A stretch of DNA of 58,131 bases from Endotrypanum monterogeii (taxonomy: Eukaryota; Euglenozoa; Kinetoplastea; Trypanosomatida; Trypanosomatidae): assembly GCA_000333855.2 (NCBI GenBank), contig CM007317.1, positions 901,182 to 959,312 on the forward strand, given 5' to 3'. A program made the translations under genes and the position numbers. Each line of letters starts with the position of its first letter. Position 1 is the stretch's first letter. The notes beneath the pieces are model-generated. The model was given only the letters and a program-made list of their open reading frames with translations, had not been told where the DNA came from and made no database searches. This document shows, piece after piece, positions 1 to 11,400 of the stretch.

Positions 1-210
1 CAGGAGACTGCTCGCGCTGCTGAGCTGGAGACTGCGAAGGCTGCAGCTGAGGCCAAGGCGCAGGAGCTGGAGACTGCGAAGGCTGCAGCCGAGGCCAAGG
101 CGCAGGAGCTGGAGGCTGCTGCCGCGACAAGCACGGAGAAGGCCAGCCAGGAGACTGCTCGCGCTGCTGAGCTGGAGACTGCGAAGGCTGCAGCTGAGGC
201 CAAGGCGCAG
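1..210 (+). repeat. 147-bp in-frame tandem coding repeat
   Basis: The sequence starting at base 1 recurs from base 148 and matches through about base 210, giving a period of 147 bp (49 codons). Inside each unit a 42-bp, 14-residue sub-repeat occurs twice in tandem. Because the array runs off the left edge, the copy number is unknown, and short-read assemblies often collapse such arrays. Confidence 0.9.
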
Positions 211-498
211 GAATATGAGTCAGCGTATTCTGACTTGATGGCGGATATGAAAGAAAAGCTTGGCGTCCGAGAGGCGCAGGAGATCAAACTGGGCAAAGAG
301 CTGGCAGATCTCAAGGCCAAGTTGGTCAGTGAACGGTCAGAGAAGGAAGAAGCCTTGAGGGCAAGCAAAGTATATAAGGAGGAGCTGCGCGAGCGGACTG
401 ATGCAACTGAGCGCAGCGGTCTTTTGCAGGGTGGTCGGAATGTCCAACGCCCTGAGGGTACTCGTCGCTGTTGGCGCTCCTTGTGTGCTGTTATGTAA
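1..498 (+). CDS. Ala/Glu/Lys-rich repeat coiled-coil protein, 3' end only
   Basis: The window opens inside this gene; 165 codons and a TAA stop are visible in frame 1. The visible N-terminal part is built of Ala, Glu, Lys and Gln in repeated units containing ELETAKAAAEAKAQ. It should form a long charged alpha-helix or coiled coil. After about residue 70 the repeat ends and a unique, still coiled-coil-like segment follows (SDLMADMKEKLGVREAQE and on to about residue 135). The last 30 residues are basic and not helical-looking. Such arrays occur in trypanosomatid cytoskeletal, flagellar and antigenic proteins, but I do not recognise this one and infer no function. The start and total length are outside the window. 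A hydrophobic stretch in frame 2 near 440-490 raises the possibility that the natural C-terminus lies in the other frame. Confidence 0.85.
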   Translation, partial: QETARAAELETAKAAAEAKAQELETAKAAAEAKAQELEAAAATSTEKASQETARAAELETAKAAAEAKAQEYESAYSDLMADMKEKLGVREAQEIKLGKELADLKAKLVSERSEKEEALRASKVYKEELRERTDATERSGLLQGGRNVQRPEGTRRCWRSLCAVM

Positions 499-1504
499 AA
501 GGATCTCATTCCCATACACACACTTTCACACGATTTTCTCCTGCGAAGAGGCGATGAGGCTGCTTTATTTTTTTTCTGCACCTGTGTTGATTTGGTGCTG
601 GTATCACGCGATATCTACTCTGGAGAAAAAGTTGGAATGACACACGGTTTCTATTCTCAGGTTTCCGGTGCACGAAAAGCAACAACATAATTACTGTATG
701 GGTGGCCATCGTCGCTGTGATCTCTAAAAGTCTTGGAGGGAATGTCAGCCGTCCTTATTATTTTTTTTTCGCTGTTTTCCATTTATTTTTTTCACCGTTT
801 GTGATTCGATTTTTTGTTTTACTTCTCCGCTCATTGTATATTGGGGCAGGGTAGAGAGTCCGGTGAAAGGGTCTTGGGTGCACTGGGCGTATCTGCTGTG
901 TGGAGTCATGCAAAGGTGTTTTGGATCGAGTCAAACGTGGATCCACAGGCATGCAGCTCCTTTACAGTGAGTGAGCACAAATCAGTCTTGTTTTTTTTCC
1001 GCCTTCAGTTCTCTTCGCTTGCTTTGACGCGTGTAGTTGGAAGCCGCTGATATGTTCACCAAGTCGAAGGTGCACACTTCAATATGAGTCTATCTTTTAG
1101 TGGTTGGCAAAGAGTGGAGAAACTGAGCAGACTTTGGCTCCATCTTGTTGCTCCTCTTATTCTTCATTTTTTGCCAAGTGCATGGATGATTTGTGACCTA
1201 AAAACCGACATTAATACACACAAACAGTTCTCGTTTTTTTTTTTTCTGTTTCCTTCTCTACATTTCCTTAGTAGCCTTTTCTTTTCCACTTTTGCGCCTA
1301 AAAGATTTTTTTTTCGTGTATTTCTTACTTGAAAAAAAAAAAAAAAGAAATACCTTTGAATTTTTTGTTTTCATTGCCTGTGTTTTGCTCCTGAGCTCGA
1401 CGCCGTCGTCATGTGACTTTAAAAGCATCCTCAAAAAGTAAAGTGAAGGAGAAGGCACCAGAAAAAGTTAGATCACCGTGGGTAACCCACAAACACATCT
1501 TTGT

Positions 1505-1535
<31 letters not shown>

Positions 1536-2381
1536 ATATGTATATATGTATATATATGCACACATTAACACACACGAATAGACCGACAAACACACATTTA
1601 GGCCCCCTCTTGTTTTCTCTGTGTGTGTTTTTAGATAGGTCTCTGAGTGTAGATAAATATGTGTATGAAGACCTCTAGAAGCCACAGCCACTGGAGAAAG
1701 AGGTAACAGAGAAGTCAACTCTATCCTTCTCCTTTCTGAAGCTCTTTGTCCCCTCTAGATCGGTTGCAGCCGCCGAACTTTCTTCATAGCGGTGCTGTCT
1801 CGCTTGCTCTTCAAAAGAGAGCATGAGATCGCGAAAGAAAAATGTACAGTGGTACTTCTGTTTCCGCTGCGGTGCTTTGGATTCAACTGTGTTGACAGCG
1901 TTTGTGAGCCACCCGTATTCTCTTTTAGGTCCGAGCTACATCGCACTTTGCGGACTAGGGGTTTCTGTGTTCCCCCTTTGCGCCTCTTTTAAGGTGTAGA
2001 TTGTTGCATTGCTATCCTTTCCCCTTCGTATGCTCTCTTCCTCTTTTTAAACATCGTATTGCCGCGCTTCTGTATGCATCGTGTATGCCTAGAATGTGTG
2101 CATCGCGCATCAACTCCTTTCTTTCTCCTCCTCGTTTCTGATTTCTTCAGTCGCATTGCTGTTCACGAAAAAGTGCATTCAGTCACTTGGCGGTGAACAT
2201 TTTTGCTTTCCTTGACTCGTTGGCACCGCGAGCGGGATACTGAGCTACACGTGCATTTCATCTCTATCCGACAGTCTATTATATATTACATATATTATAT
2301 ATTATATATTATATTATATTATATTATATATATGTAATATATAATATATAATATATATAATATTTTGTGCACGTTTCCTTG
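499..2381. other. Intergenic spacer with TA/TG microsatellite
   Basis: I see no gene here. The spacer is T-rich, with homopolymer T and A runs (for example 1318-1346) and a mixed TA/TG microsatellite at about 1504-1558. A TA-rich inverted repeat at 2277-2346 lies just before the next gene. The small ORFs inside have low-complexity products (Phe-, Tyr-, Ile-rich) and are not credible genes. The 3' UTR of the repeat protein and the 5' UTR of the MYND gene must lie here. Confidence 0.8.
2277..2346. repeat. TA-rich inverted repeat in presumed 5' leader
   Basis: The left arm at 2277-2295 (beginning TATTATATATTACATATAT) is the exact reverse complement of the right arm at 2328-2346, with a 32-base loop that is itself TA-rich. 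It starts 2 bases after a possible trans-splice acceptor AG (2273-2274) and ends 35 bases before the ATG at 2382. If that acceptor is used, the mature leader would carry a long AU hairpin. Confidence 0.85.
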
Positions 2382-5300
2382 ATGTCTCTTGCAGAAACCT
2401 TTCTTCGTGGCGGTACTCCATGTACGATACCATCGGAGCTGGTCGAGGTGCTTAGTAGCGCCCAACCTCCCTACGCGCACTGGAGATGCGTTGCATATTA
2501 TCCTCGCCGGTGGCATCGTCACGCGATCGATAACAAGATTAGCGCCCCAGTTTTCTTTCTCCTCTTTGGCAAACAGCAGCACATCGGAAGTACCGATATC
2601 GATGACGTGGTGGCATTAACGGAGGAGCTGGGGACCAAGTGCGACGCTACGTGGCACCTTCTCTACTATAGCGTTTTACCTGAGGGTGCAATCCCTGCGG
2701 AGACGCTCACCTATAACCAGAGGGAAACACAAAGGTCTGTCAGTGGTAGTGATAATGCAAGTGCGGATACGGAAGCGACTCTTATCAGCAGTGGAGGAGG
2801 CGGCGTCGGTGCCTTGCGTAGCCTGCTGCGTTCTCTCCCTACAACCTTGATGCCTAGAGGGTCACTGGAGTGGTACAGCGTGGCGACGGGCATCGCTCAC
2901 GAGCGAATGGGCCTCCTAACGGCAACCGTATTCCTGGGCAAGCTTGTGCCTGCAGTGTGTGAGGTCCTTTGCAGGCACTGGAGATCGATGCCGCGCGATG
3001 TCAGAGATGCAGGCAGTCGTCAGCCACACAGTTCACCGCCAGTAATACCAGCGATTAAAGTATTTTACGTAGTGGACGGATTCGCGGTGGAGGTGGTGGA
3101 CTTGATCCAGAGAACTGATGGTGACTCGTCTGCATGGGTACCACAAAGACGGGGGCGGTGTAACGATGTGCCTCCATGCTCTGCTGAGTCAACGTCTTCC
3201 ATGTCTTTTTCCCTCACTGAGCTTTCGTTTATCACGGAAACTGTTCACAAGGCCACTCAGTGGTTATGTACCGAGGGAAAGAAGAAAGCCGAGGTTGCTG
3301 ACGCCTCCGTGCCTTCCATCACAGAGGCGGGATGGCTTACCATATACCCCCTCATGGCGTCGTTGCCGGTGTGCATGTATACCTCCCTCTTTAAGGAGGC
3401 GGCGAACGTCGGTCGCTCAGAGAATGCATCATTAAATGTGGACCTGGAGTCCTTAACAGGCATCGCCAAGTTTCGTGCCGAGCGCGATGCTGCTATCGCA
3501 CAGTGGAAGAAGAAAATCGGCGAGTACACTAGTTTTACAGTGCCGGAGCAAACATGCGAGGTCCTCACCGCTGACGCCTCGTCTGTCGTCGCTGTCGCTG
3601 GGGATGCTTGCTCCGTGAATAGCGTGGCATCCCTTGCATCGCCACCCTTGGGCGCCGGCGCTGCAACGGTGGCGAAGGAATCCTATCGTCACGTGTTATT
3701 GCTGCAAAGACCAGTTGTCCCTGCAAGGTCCATCAATATCGATAACCGCGACGGTGGACCTCCTTCTCCACAGCCGATCGGTGCCGAGCTGCACCTTGTC
3801 CACGATCGAGGCGACATAAGATACGCTTTGGAACAGCTAGCCAACCGTTCTAACGTGCAGTTTGTTTTCGAGGACACAGTGCACGATGATGGTGAGGTGC
3901 TGGTACAACTAACGCCGGTGGAGGGGGTTCCCTTTTGCGATCTCGAAGAATACTTCAGGACTGTGCCCGCTTCGTCGACAGCACTGATTGCTGGTGGTGC
4001 AGATTTTTATTCTGGTTCTTGTTGCCCTGTAGTGGTTCCTCGCGTCGTCTATCGTCGGCCGACCGGCAATACCCAAAAAGCGAACCCTATCGCACACGCC
4101 GTGACCGAGCTGGAGCTCACTTCACCAACACCGGCAATGGTGGGGGCAGCTGCTGCAGCCCTTCGTTATGTTTCGTCGGAGCTCGTTGAGTTGACAGGGC
4201 CGATGACGGTTTCTTCCACGGCCACCAGCGGCGTGCGCGGCGCACCAGCGCCCGGGTATACACTGCAGGTGCCATCGGTGGATTTTAGCTCTATGACGCA
4301 GAGACAGTGCGGGTGGTGTGGCCGCTGGCGGGAAACTCTACTGCGCTGTGGGGGTTGCAAAACTGTTTCGTACTGCTGCAAGCGGCATCAGTCCCTGGAC
4401 TGGAGAGAGGGTTCTCATAAAGTTGAGTGTGCTCTTTGGAATCACGCGCGCGAGCTGCAACATCGCGTGGTCGCACCTTGGGTGTTAGTATCTTCGTCAG
4501 TGTGGACAGCCGTGGCAACTGACAGGGAACCAGTCTCCCTCGCCAAGACTCATGGTTGGTCCTGCGCTGCAACCCTCACTCAGTTTTTGAGTGACATCGT
4601 TGCAGCTGCCGGTAATGTCCGATCAAAAGTGCCCTTGCCAGGCTCAGGCATCTCCTACATACATGTCGTTGGACTGGACACGAAGTGCGTCGGTGATTTT
4701 GCGAGAGCTTTAGCAGAGGACACACACTTGCGGCAGGCTTTGAAGTGTCTCACCTCGGAGACTGCCGGTAGTCCCCTACAGTACCGCATTCTGATCTGCT
4801 CTGATACCTTTACCGATGCCCAACGCAACACTGTATGGGCCATCCCTCGATCCGATACGCACTCGATGTGGCTGACTCCCTCTACTGGAGTCCTCGGCGA
4901 CGCTTGGCACTGTGAGGGGGGCAACGAAGCGACGACGAGCTCCACATCAGCCATGGCTCTGCTCCGACTTTCTGGGGTCAGGTACCACACACTCGAGAGA
5001 CATCTCGACCCCAACCGGGAAGGGTGCCCACAGGCTGTGCTTTCATTGGGGCCCTCAAGTGGCGAAGGATGTACCTACTTAACTGCTGCCCTTGAGGTTT
5101 TTTCCATCCACGATGTGGGTATTATACCGCTTCGATTGGTTGACAGTTCTTTTGTCGGTGCTACCCGTACACGCAACGCGTTCGCCGCGCGTGTTGCAGG
5201 CTCTGATCAGTGCACCGCTGCCCTCAAAAGTCGCGTTGCAGCACTCATTGCCCGTGCGAAGCAAACCGAGTTGGTCGATGTTCCTGGGGACACGGCCGGC

Positions 5301-5486
5301 ATGTCCGATGCCCCACGCAGCCCTTTTGTTATTCGTTTCAACCGGGAAGGGGTGGTGGCCCGAGCGACTGCGGAGACCTCTCACCTGGATGAAGCATCCG
5401 TGCCAATGGGTTCAACCTCTACGTATGTCCTGACTCCATATCTCAACTGCTTCCTCTGGGATGTGTTTCCAGGGGATTGCCGCTAG
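2382..5486 (+). CDS. MYND zinc-finger protein
   Basis: This is a 1034-residue protein with a MYND zinc finger at about residues 643-683. The ligands seen are C643/C646, C656/C659, C665, H669 (in YCCKRHQ), H679 and C683, so a complete two-zinc set is present. MYND fingers usually bind proline-rich partner peptides, and several families link them to methyltransferase or translational activator domains. No SET domain is visible. The region after the finger has alternating hydrophobic strands (SYIHVVGLDTK, YRILICSDTF, AVLSLGPSSGEG) that loosely recall the C-terminal domain of MSS51-like MYND proteins; this is only an impression. The N-terminal 640 residues have no domain I recognise. The first in-frame ATG is 2382; the reading frame extends 15 bases further only as GTG. 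An AG at 2393-2394 after a short pyrimidine run would, if used as acceptor, remove this ATG, so the start is not fully settled. Confidence 0.85.
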   Translation: MSLAETFLRGGTPCTIPSELVEVLSSAQPPYAHWRCVAYYPRRWHRHAIDNKISAPVFFLLFGKQQHIGSTDIDDVVALTEELGTKCDATWHLLYYSVLPEGAIPAETLTYNQRETQRSVSGSDNASADTEATLISSGGGGVGALRSLLRSLPTTLMPRGSLEWYSVATGIAHERMGLLTATVFLGKLVPAVCEVLCRHWRSMPRDVRDAGSRQPHSSPPVIPAIKVFYVVDGFAVEVVDLIQRTDGDSSAWVPQRRGRCNDVPPCSAESTSSMSFSLTELSFITETVHKATQWLCTEGKKKAEVADASVPSITEAGWLTIYPLMASLPVCMYTSLFKEAANVGRSENASLNVDLESLTGIAKFRAERDAAIAQWKKKIGEYTSFTVPEQTCEVLTADASSVVAVAGDACSVNSVASLASPPLGAGAATVAKESYRHVLLLQRPVVPARSINIDNRDGGPPSPQPIGAELHLVHDRGDIRYALEQLANRSNVQFVFEDTVHDDGEVLVQLTPVEGVPFCDLEEYFRTVPASSTALIAGGADFYSGSCCPVVVPRVVYRRPTGNTQKANPIAHAVTELELTSPTPAMVGAAAAALRYVSSELVELTGPMTVSSTATSGVRGAPAPGYTLQVPSVDFSSMTQRQCGWCGRWRETLLRCGGCKTVSYCCKRHQSLDWREGSHKVECALWNHARELQHRVVAPWVLVSSSVWTAVATDREPVSLAKTHGWSCAATLTQFLSDIVAAAGNVRSKVPLPGSGISYIHVVGLDTKCVGDFARALAEDTHLRQALKCLTSETAGSPLQYRILICSDTFTDAQRNTVWAIPRSDTHSMWLTPSTGVLGDAWHCEGGNEATTSSTSAMALLRLSGVRYHTLERHLDPNREGCPQAVLSLGPSSGEGCTYLTAALEVFSIHDVGIIPLRLVDSSFVGATRTRNAFAARVAGSDQCTAALKSRVAALIARAKQTELVDVPGDTAGMSDAPRSPFVIRFNREGVVARATAETSHLDEASVPMGSTSTYVLTPYLNCFLWDVFPGDCR

Positions 5487-6231
5487 ACACCAAGGTAGCG
5501 CCTGCACCCCGGTGATCATAGACTTTTTACGTTTTGATTTTCTGTCTGTTCCTGTGGCGGCGGGGTCTGCGCCGGTGTTTCTAAGTCTGGAAAAAAAAAT
5601 CTTAGTCGCGTTCAATGGTTTTGTCTCACCTCACACACTAGTGGGTGGCCACGGTAGACTGGAAGTGGAGGTATCTGCTAGTCGTCCTCTTCTTGTAGCA
5701 TATTCAGTCTTCCTCGCCGTTTGTTCCCTCTGTGTGTTTTTACCGCCTAGTTCTAAGATCTTCCTACAATAGTCACCTCACAGGTAGAGAGGACGCGCTC
5801 TTTTTTTTTTTTCTTCTGGTCTCTGCATTCCTTTACTTCGGCGATCAGCGTGAGGGGAGGGATGGATATGGGGATGAGGGCGAGAGGGGGCGGAGTGGAG
5901 CGATATCGGTCGGCTCGTATACTGTCGTTTCCCGGCACTTTGCCACACACCGCGCTAGGCCGTCTTCTCTCCTAGCGACCGTGTCCTGTTCATGTGAGCG
6001 GTGGGAGGCAAAAATAGAAAAAATGTGTGTGTGTGGGGCAGGGGCAGGGGAGGGGGGAGGGCGCTCGCAGCTCTGTTTCGCGATAGATGCTGCTTGAAAC
6101 TCAGTTTTGTTCGCCCTCCTGTTTCGCCTCGCCACACATTGAACTGTTGCGCGCATCTCCCCGAGGTGGGGCGCAGTAAAGTTGAAGGAATTAGCAGCTC
6201 AGTACCAGAGAGAGCATCCTGGAAGAAAAAA

Positions 6232-6263
<32 letters not shown>

Positions 6264-7537
6264 ATTCCGGACCTGTGGTGCTTCGATATCGCTTTGAGAA
6301 AGACGGTAAGTGGGTAGTCAATACTTTTCTACAGTCTCTGGATATCAACTCAAGCCACCACACGTATATCAGGCGAATGGGAGAGAATATTTCTTTTCCT
6401 TCGCATCGTCCTTTTTGCTGTCTTCTTACTTTTGGCTTTATGCCCTCTATCGATGGCGCTAGTGTAGGAGAGGAAGTGCCTCACATGAACACTTTTCTTC
6501 CGCTTTGCCCCCCCTCCCTTCTGTCGTTTTTTCCCCTCTGTGTGCTTTCAGGGTGCGTCCTTCTCAAGGTATCTCCTTCATTTATTTGATGACACGCGCC
6601 TCTCTCGCCTCCTGAGGGAGGACCCGGAAGTTGCCGGTGGAAAGAAGACATCAAACGTTTTTTTATGTTTCACAGAACAAGAAAACTGGAGCAATAAACA
6701 AAATTGATCTAAGCGAGTCCCCCCTCAAATAAAAAAAAAATCACCCAAACAACTGATTCGAAATAAATCGACGGAGGAGTCAAAGGAGGTGCACATCGAC
6801 GTACACTGCCGCTGTATTGCTTTAGATTTTTTCTCGACTTTCTGCCTTCAAGCGCGTACACAAAGAACTATAGCGCTCCAACTCCAAGTTTTGAAGTCCT
6901 CCAAATGGACTAGAAAGTCTGTTTGCGTGGGTACAGACAATCAACGCTTTTCCGTATTGTACGTCTGTTAGTCAGCCAAATGCACTCGACGGGGTCATGC
7001 TTTCTCTCGTGTCTGGTTCCTTTCAGTGATCCTTACGTTTTTTCTCCAACCCTCCCAATCACTACACACCCACACATACACACACATGCATACGAGCATA
7101 CCGCTTTAAAAAATTTTTAACGACATCACCGCCACAGTTTTCACTACTACGGATGATCCACCTTCAGTTTTTCTTTACTTAGACTTTCCGAAGAGTAGAC
7201 ATTTTTACCGCTGATTGGTACAGAAAAAAAAGGAGGTTTTTTTCCAATCTCCCCACCCCACCCCACACACTTCTTCTTGAGTGTGTGTCGGTGTCTGTGG
7301 TTTTTTCTTTTTTTCTTTTGTTTCCATCATAGCGCTCGCATTATATTTGAAGAGTTTTTTTTTCATTCTAAAAACAACAAAAACAATCCCGTTTGCACCT
7401 TCGAATCACACTCTCCTCTCCCTCCCCTCAAATAACCCCCCCCCACCTTTTCCTTCATTCCATCCTTCCTTCTGTTTCTCCTTTTTTTCTCCAGCGATAT
7501 AGCCAAACACACACATATATACATATACCTCTATATC

Positions 7538-7577
7538 TATCTATCTATCTATATATATATATATAGATAGATAGATA
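7538..7577. repeat. 40-bp perfect palindrome of ATCT/AGAT and TA units
   Basis: Three ATCT units at 7539-7550 face three AGAT units at 7565-7576 across a (TA)7 centre, giving an uninterrupted self-complementary stretch of 40 bases. This could extrude as a cruciform in DNA or fold as a hairpin in the transcript. It is probably microsatellite-derived. Confidence 0.85.
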
Positions 7578-8340
7578 TATATTTCCTGTTTTCTCGAAAA
7601 GAAGTCTTGAAGGGGGCACGCCGGCCAGGATTACAGTACATACACCGTTATTGCTTCCACCCCTTTTCTACCTCGTTTTTTTTTGTTTCTTTTTCTTTAT
7701 TGACTAATTCCTGTTGATCTCTCCAACAACCCGAGCTTATCATACACACGCACAGGCACAGTTGGTGGGGTAGCTGGAGTTTGTATGTGCTTTCTTCTTC
7801 TGTTGTGCACGTACTCTGATGACTGGAAGGCGTGCTTCTTCCCTTTTCACAAGCCTGTTTCTTTCTTAGCTGCACTGTGAAACACTCTCGGGTCCTGCGT
7901 GCGCCTCTGTGTGCATGTGTTTTGGTGCTAGCACGCTAGGATTGTACTTTTTTTCTCCTCCGTTCTTTTTTTTTTTTTGACTCCCCCCCTCCCTCCTGGA
8001 GGGACGCCCTTGTACGAGGCTGTGGCTACTAGCTCACCGCTGAAATGTTTACTGGCGTCACCGCTCTTACATGATTATGATTAAGGCCATTGATCTTGTT
8101 GCACGAACTTTTATTTTTCCTTTACCCCCTTTTTTCCCCTCTTCATTGTGTCGCACAGTGAGGTTTTTGAGGTAAACCAAAACAAGCACTCATACACAAG
8201 CACACCGGGGCGCACACACACAGACTCAGAGAGCTGCGCTCGCGTGGTGTGGTGCTTTTTTCTCGTCTTTTTTTGTTTTTTTTTGTTTGTCGCTAATATA
8301 CCAGGCTCGTGGGAGTTCCCCCGACGCATTTGTTGACTCT

Positions 8341-8370
8341 GGTCTTTCTTTTTCCCACCCTCTCTAGCAG
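8341..8370 (+). promoter_or_regulatory. Polypyrimidine tract and trans-splice acceptor of the kinase gene
   Basis: A pyrimidine-rich run ends in two close AGs, at 8366-8367 and 8369-8370. This is the typical arrangement for spliced-leader addition in kinetoplastids and would give a 5' UTR of about 130 bases before the ATG at 8500. Confidence 0.55.
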
Positions 8371-8499
8371 CACCACACGAATATTTGTACTGTTGACCGG
8401 GATCATCTTCAAGAGGGTTGCGAGGGCGCGCATCGACTACTGAGAGAAAAAGTTTTTTTTTTGCTTTCATCTCGTGGTGTTAGAGAGCCTGCGCGTCAG

Positions 8500-11400
8500 A
8501 TGAACGAGGGTCAGGGGCCTGCCTCTCCGTCGAATGTGCACGATGTAGCCTCACAAGAGAGCAGCCGTCGTCTTAATCATCCGTGCTCGCCTTCTACTGG
8601 TGAGCCCTTGCGCAGAGCATCGCCACTTCTCCCTGACGGACCAGCAGCACGCAGTGCCTACGATGACCGAACTTTCCAGAGTCCCACAGCTTCTGCACAC
8701 ACCATTGTGCCGCTTTTATTTCAATCTGTGGTGACTGAGGGGGCAGGGAGGTCTTTTCTTCAGAGAGCATCGACGCCATCGGTCCTCATGGCCACGCCCA
8801 GTTTCTCGCGCTCTGCATCGCCTTCACATGGCGCTGTGACGCAGGCTGGTACGTTGCCGGCGGTACTCGACCACACAGGCTCCGAGAAAGAGATGCAGGA
8901 TCTCACGCTGCCGATTGATACATCCATACCGCGAGTATCGATTATCGACACAAGTGTAAACGCTGCCGGCGCAGAAACGCCGGTGCCGTCTAGAAGCGGT
9001 GGAGATCACATCTTTGAAGCCTGCCGCTCGAGGCGTAAGCCACGCGAAGCGGAGGTGTCGTTTACCGGGTCAACGTCAACTGCACCGGGTGCCGATGCCG
9101 CTGTACTCCCCACCACCGGAGTCGCAGGTCGCACTCTTCCCAGCGGGGGAGATCATACGCGTATGGCGACTAGTCGGTTTGCGAGGGTGAGTGGTGTGGC
9201 ATCGATGACCTCCTCAGGTGCCATCAGTAGTTTTCTTCCTGCGGATGGAGCGAGAAGTAGAGCTACTAGCTGGAACGCTGCGGGTCTTAGCTATCACCCA
9301 AGCAGCAGCGGAAACGACGACCGACGTCTTGATGGGACTGATAATAGAGTAGGTGCTCTCCGTGGGGAGGCCTCGATCTTGTCAACAGGGCAGAGTATCG
9401 ACCCCCTGATGAGCCCGTCTTCGCCTCAGTCGGGATGCGACCCATCACGACCTCTGATTTCTCTCTCAACGAGGGCACGCTCAGACTCTCACATTCTGGA
9501 GCAACGTTACTGTACGGCCAGCTCATCTTTCAATGAACTACGGCAGCTGTCATCGTATGCTCATGATGTGAAGGCGATCAAGTCCAAAGAATGTGCTTGT
9601 CGGGTGCCTGTGTCTCTGGCTGTTGTGATGAGTACAGTCATTACCGTCATTCTTGTAGCATCCCTCACGATTGTGCCTCTGAATACCGTCTCTATCCAGT
9701 CGGCCGACTATGTAACATCTACGCTGAGCCTTTCGCTTGCCTCATCCTACACGCGCTCAGTGGAGGCGACAATGTCTTTTCTGCCCAACGCGATCAGTGC
9801 CTACGCCTTTGCATACATGAGCTCATCAGACAAGGACGCATGGGATTGGACCGCCGCTGATATGCCACAGGCGATGCGACAATTATGCCACACAGTCGCC
9901 GGCACCGATCGAAACGCTGTACCCTTCTTGCTTTACATGTCCTTCAGCAGTCCCTACACGGGGTACAGCGCGTACTGCTCGAAACAGTACAACAACCATT
10001 TGGTGGGTAATTATGTTCAAGACAATTCTTCCCAGCCGCGCTATTACGTGAGCGACGTTACGTTCAATTACGTCGAACCGCTCACGGTTTATCCGGCGGT
10101 GAAACCAATGACACCGTGGGAGTTCACGGTGGAATTTGGAGGGACCAACAACACGTGGAATGAAGTTGTCATGCCGTGGTATGAGAAGTTCCTGGAAAAC
10201 CAAGAAGTAGAGACCGCTACACGCTCTTCCAAGTCGCAGAGACATGTTTCCGCTGATGTGGGCTCGCTTCCCTCACTTGACCCCGTCGAAGTCGGCGATA
10301 TAAAGTATCTGAACGGCTACTGGCGGGTGCTTACCACAAACAACGTCAGTGTCCTCACTTACACGCTTCCCTTCGTTGACTACGCCGGCAATCCAGCTTC
10401 TATCACGGGTGCACTGCAGCCAGACGGCTGCAACACGTTGCGCCCCGGCGGGCTCATTGCTTCCGGTAGCAGCGCTCGCGCCATGGTTGTCGACACGTCA
10501 AGTGGGCTTGTGTTTATCAACTCCTGGGGGCAGGATACCATGGTGCGCCTGGACAACTGGGATTCTTTTTGCCAATGTGCCCCTGCTGGTAACGACCTAA
10601 GCGCCGTATATCTCGAGGATATAACAGACCCACTCATGATTGCTGCCGTGAGACATATCGGTGGCCGTAAAGGCATCGCCGAAGCTCCGTTGGAGTTGGA
10701 TCAGTGGATGGGCCAGTTTGCCGTTGATAACATGGATAACCTCATGGTCGTTAGCCGCGTTCCCATCTCTTCCGCCTACTCCGACATGAACTTAGTCGTC
10801 ATTTATGCTGTTCGCAAGAGCGAGTTCATCGAGCTGATCAACAATGTGCAACGCTCTGCCCTCATCGCTGTGCTGACGGTTCTCGTCATTATTGTGCTGG
10901 TTGAAGTTGCGCTGTTGTACCTACTCGTGCAGCCCGTACGCGGGGTTGCAGCCGGACTACGGGCGGCGGCAGAGCTCCGCGACGGAAGAGAGTACGTTGA
11001 CAACGTCACATCGATGATCAAAGAGGTGGCCGAGATGCAGCATGATTTTCGCATCATGAATGCAAAACTGATGCAGATGAAGACGTTTCTTCCACAGGGT
11101 ATGCTTGGGGTACACACCACCTACTCCGATGGGCAAGGTGCCAGCGATAACGACTTTCCTCCCCTCCCCATATCGGTAGCACCCAGGAGGGGGGGCAGCA
11201 GCATTAGTGAGGGTGGACGACGCGATAGCAGACGCAGCGGATCGAGTGAGGTGGCGGATGAAGATGGCAACGATGACTTCAACGCGGTACAACACGACAA
11301 GGCGGACGCGCACGGTGAGCTGGGGGGTACGCTCAGCGGGGATAAGGCGGCAATTCGGCGAAGGGAGGGGTTTGACTCATCGACGGCAGATTTGCACTTC

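Larger units (their letters stand above)
5487..8499. other. 3.0-kb intergenic spacer
   Basis: I see no gene. The spacer contains G-rich (6025-6062) and C-rich stretches, a (TA)n tract at about 6236-6263, runs of T, and a mixed ATCT/TA palindrome at 7538-7577. The right end carries the polypyrimidine tract and acceptor AG for the following kinase gene. Short ORFs here translate to low-complexity peptides and are treated as chance. Confidence 0.75.
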
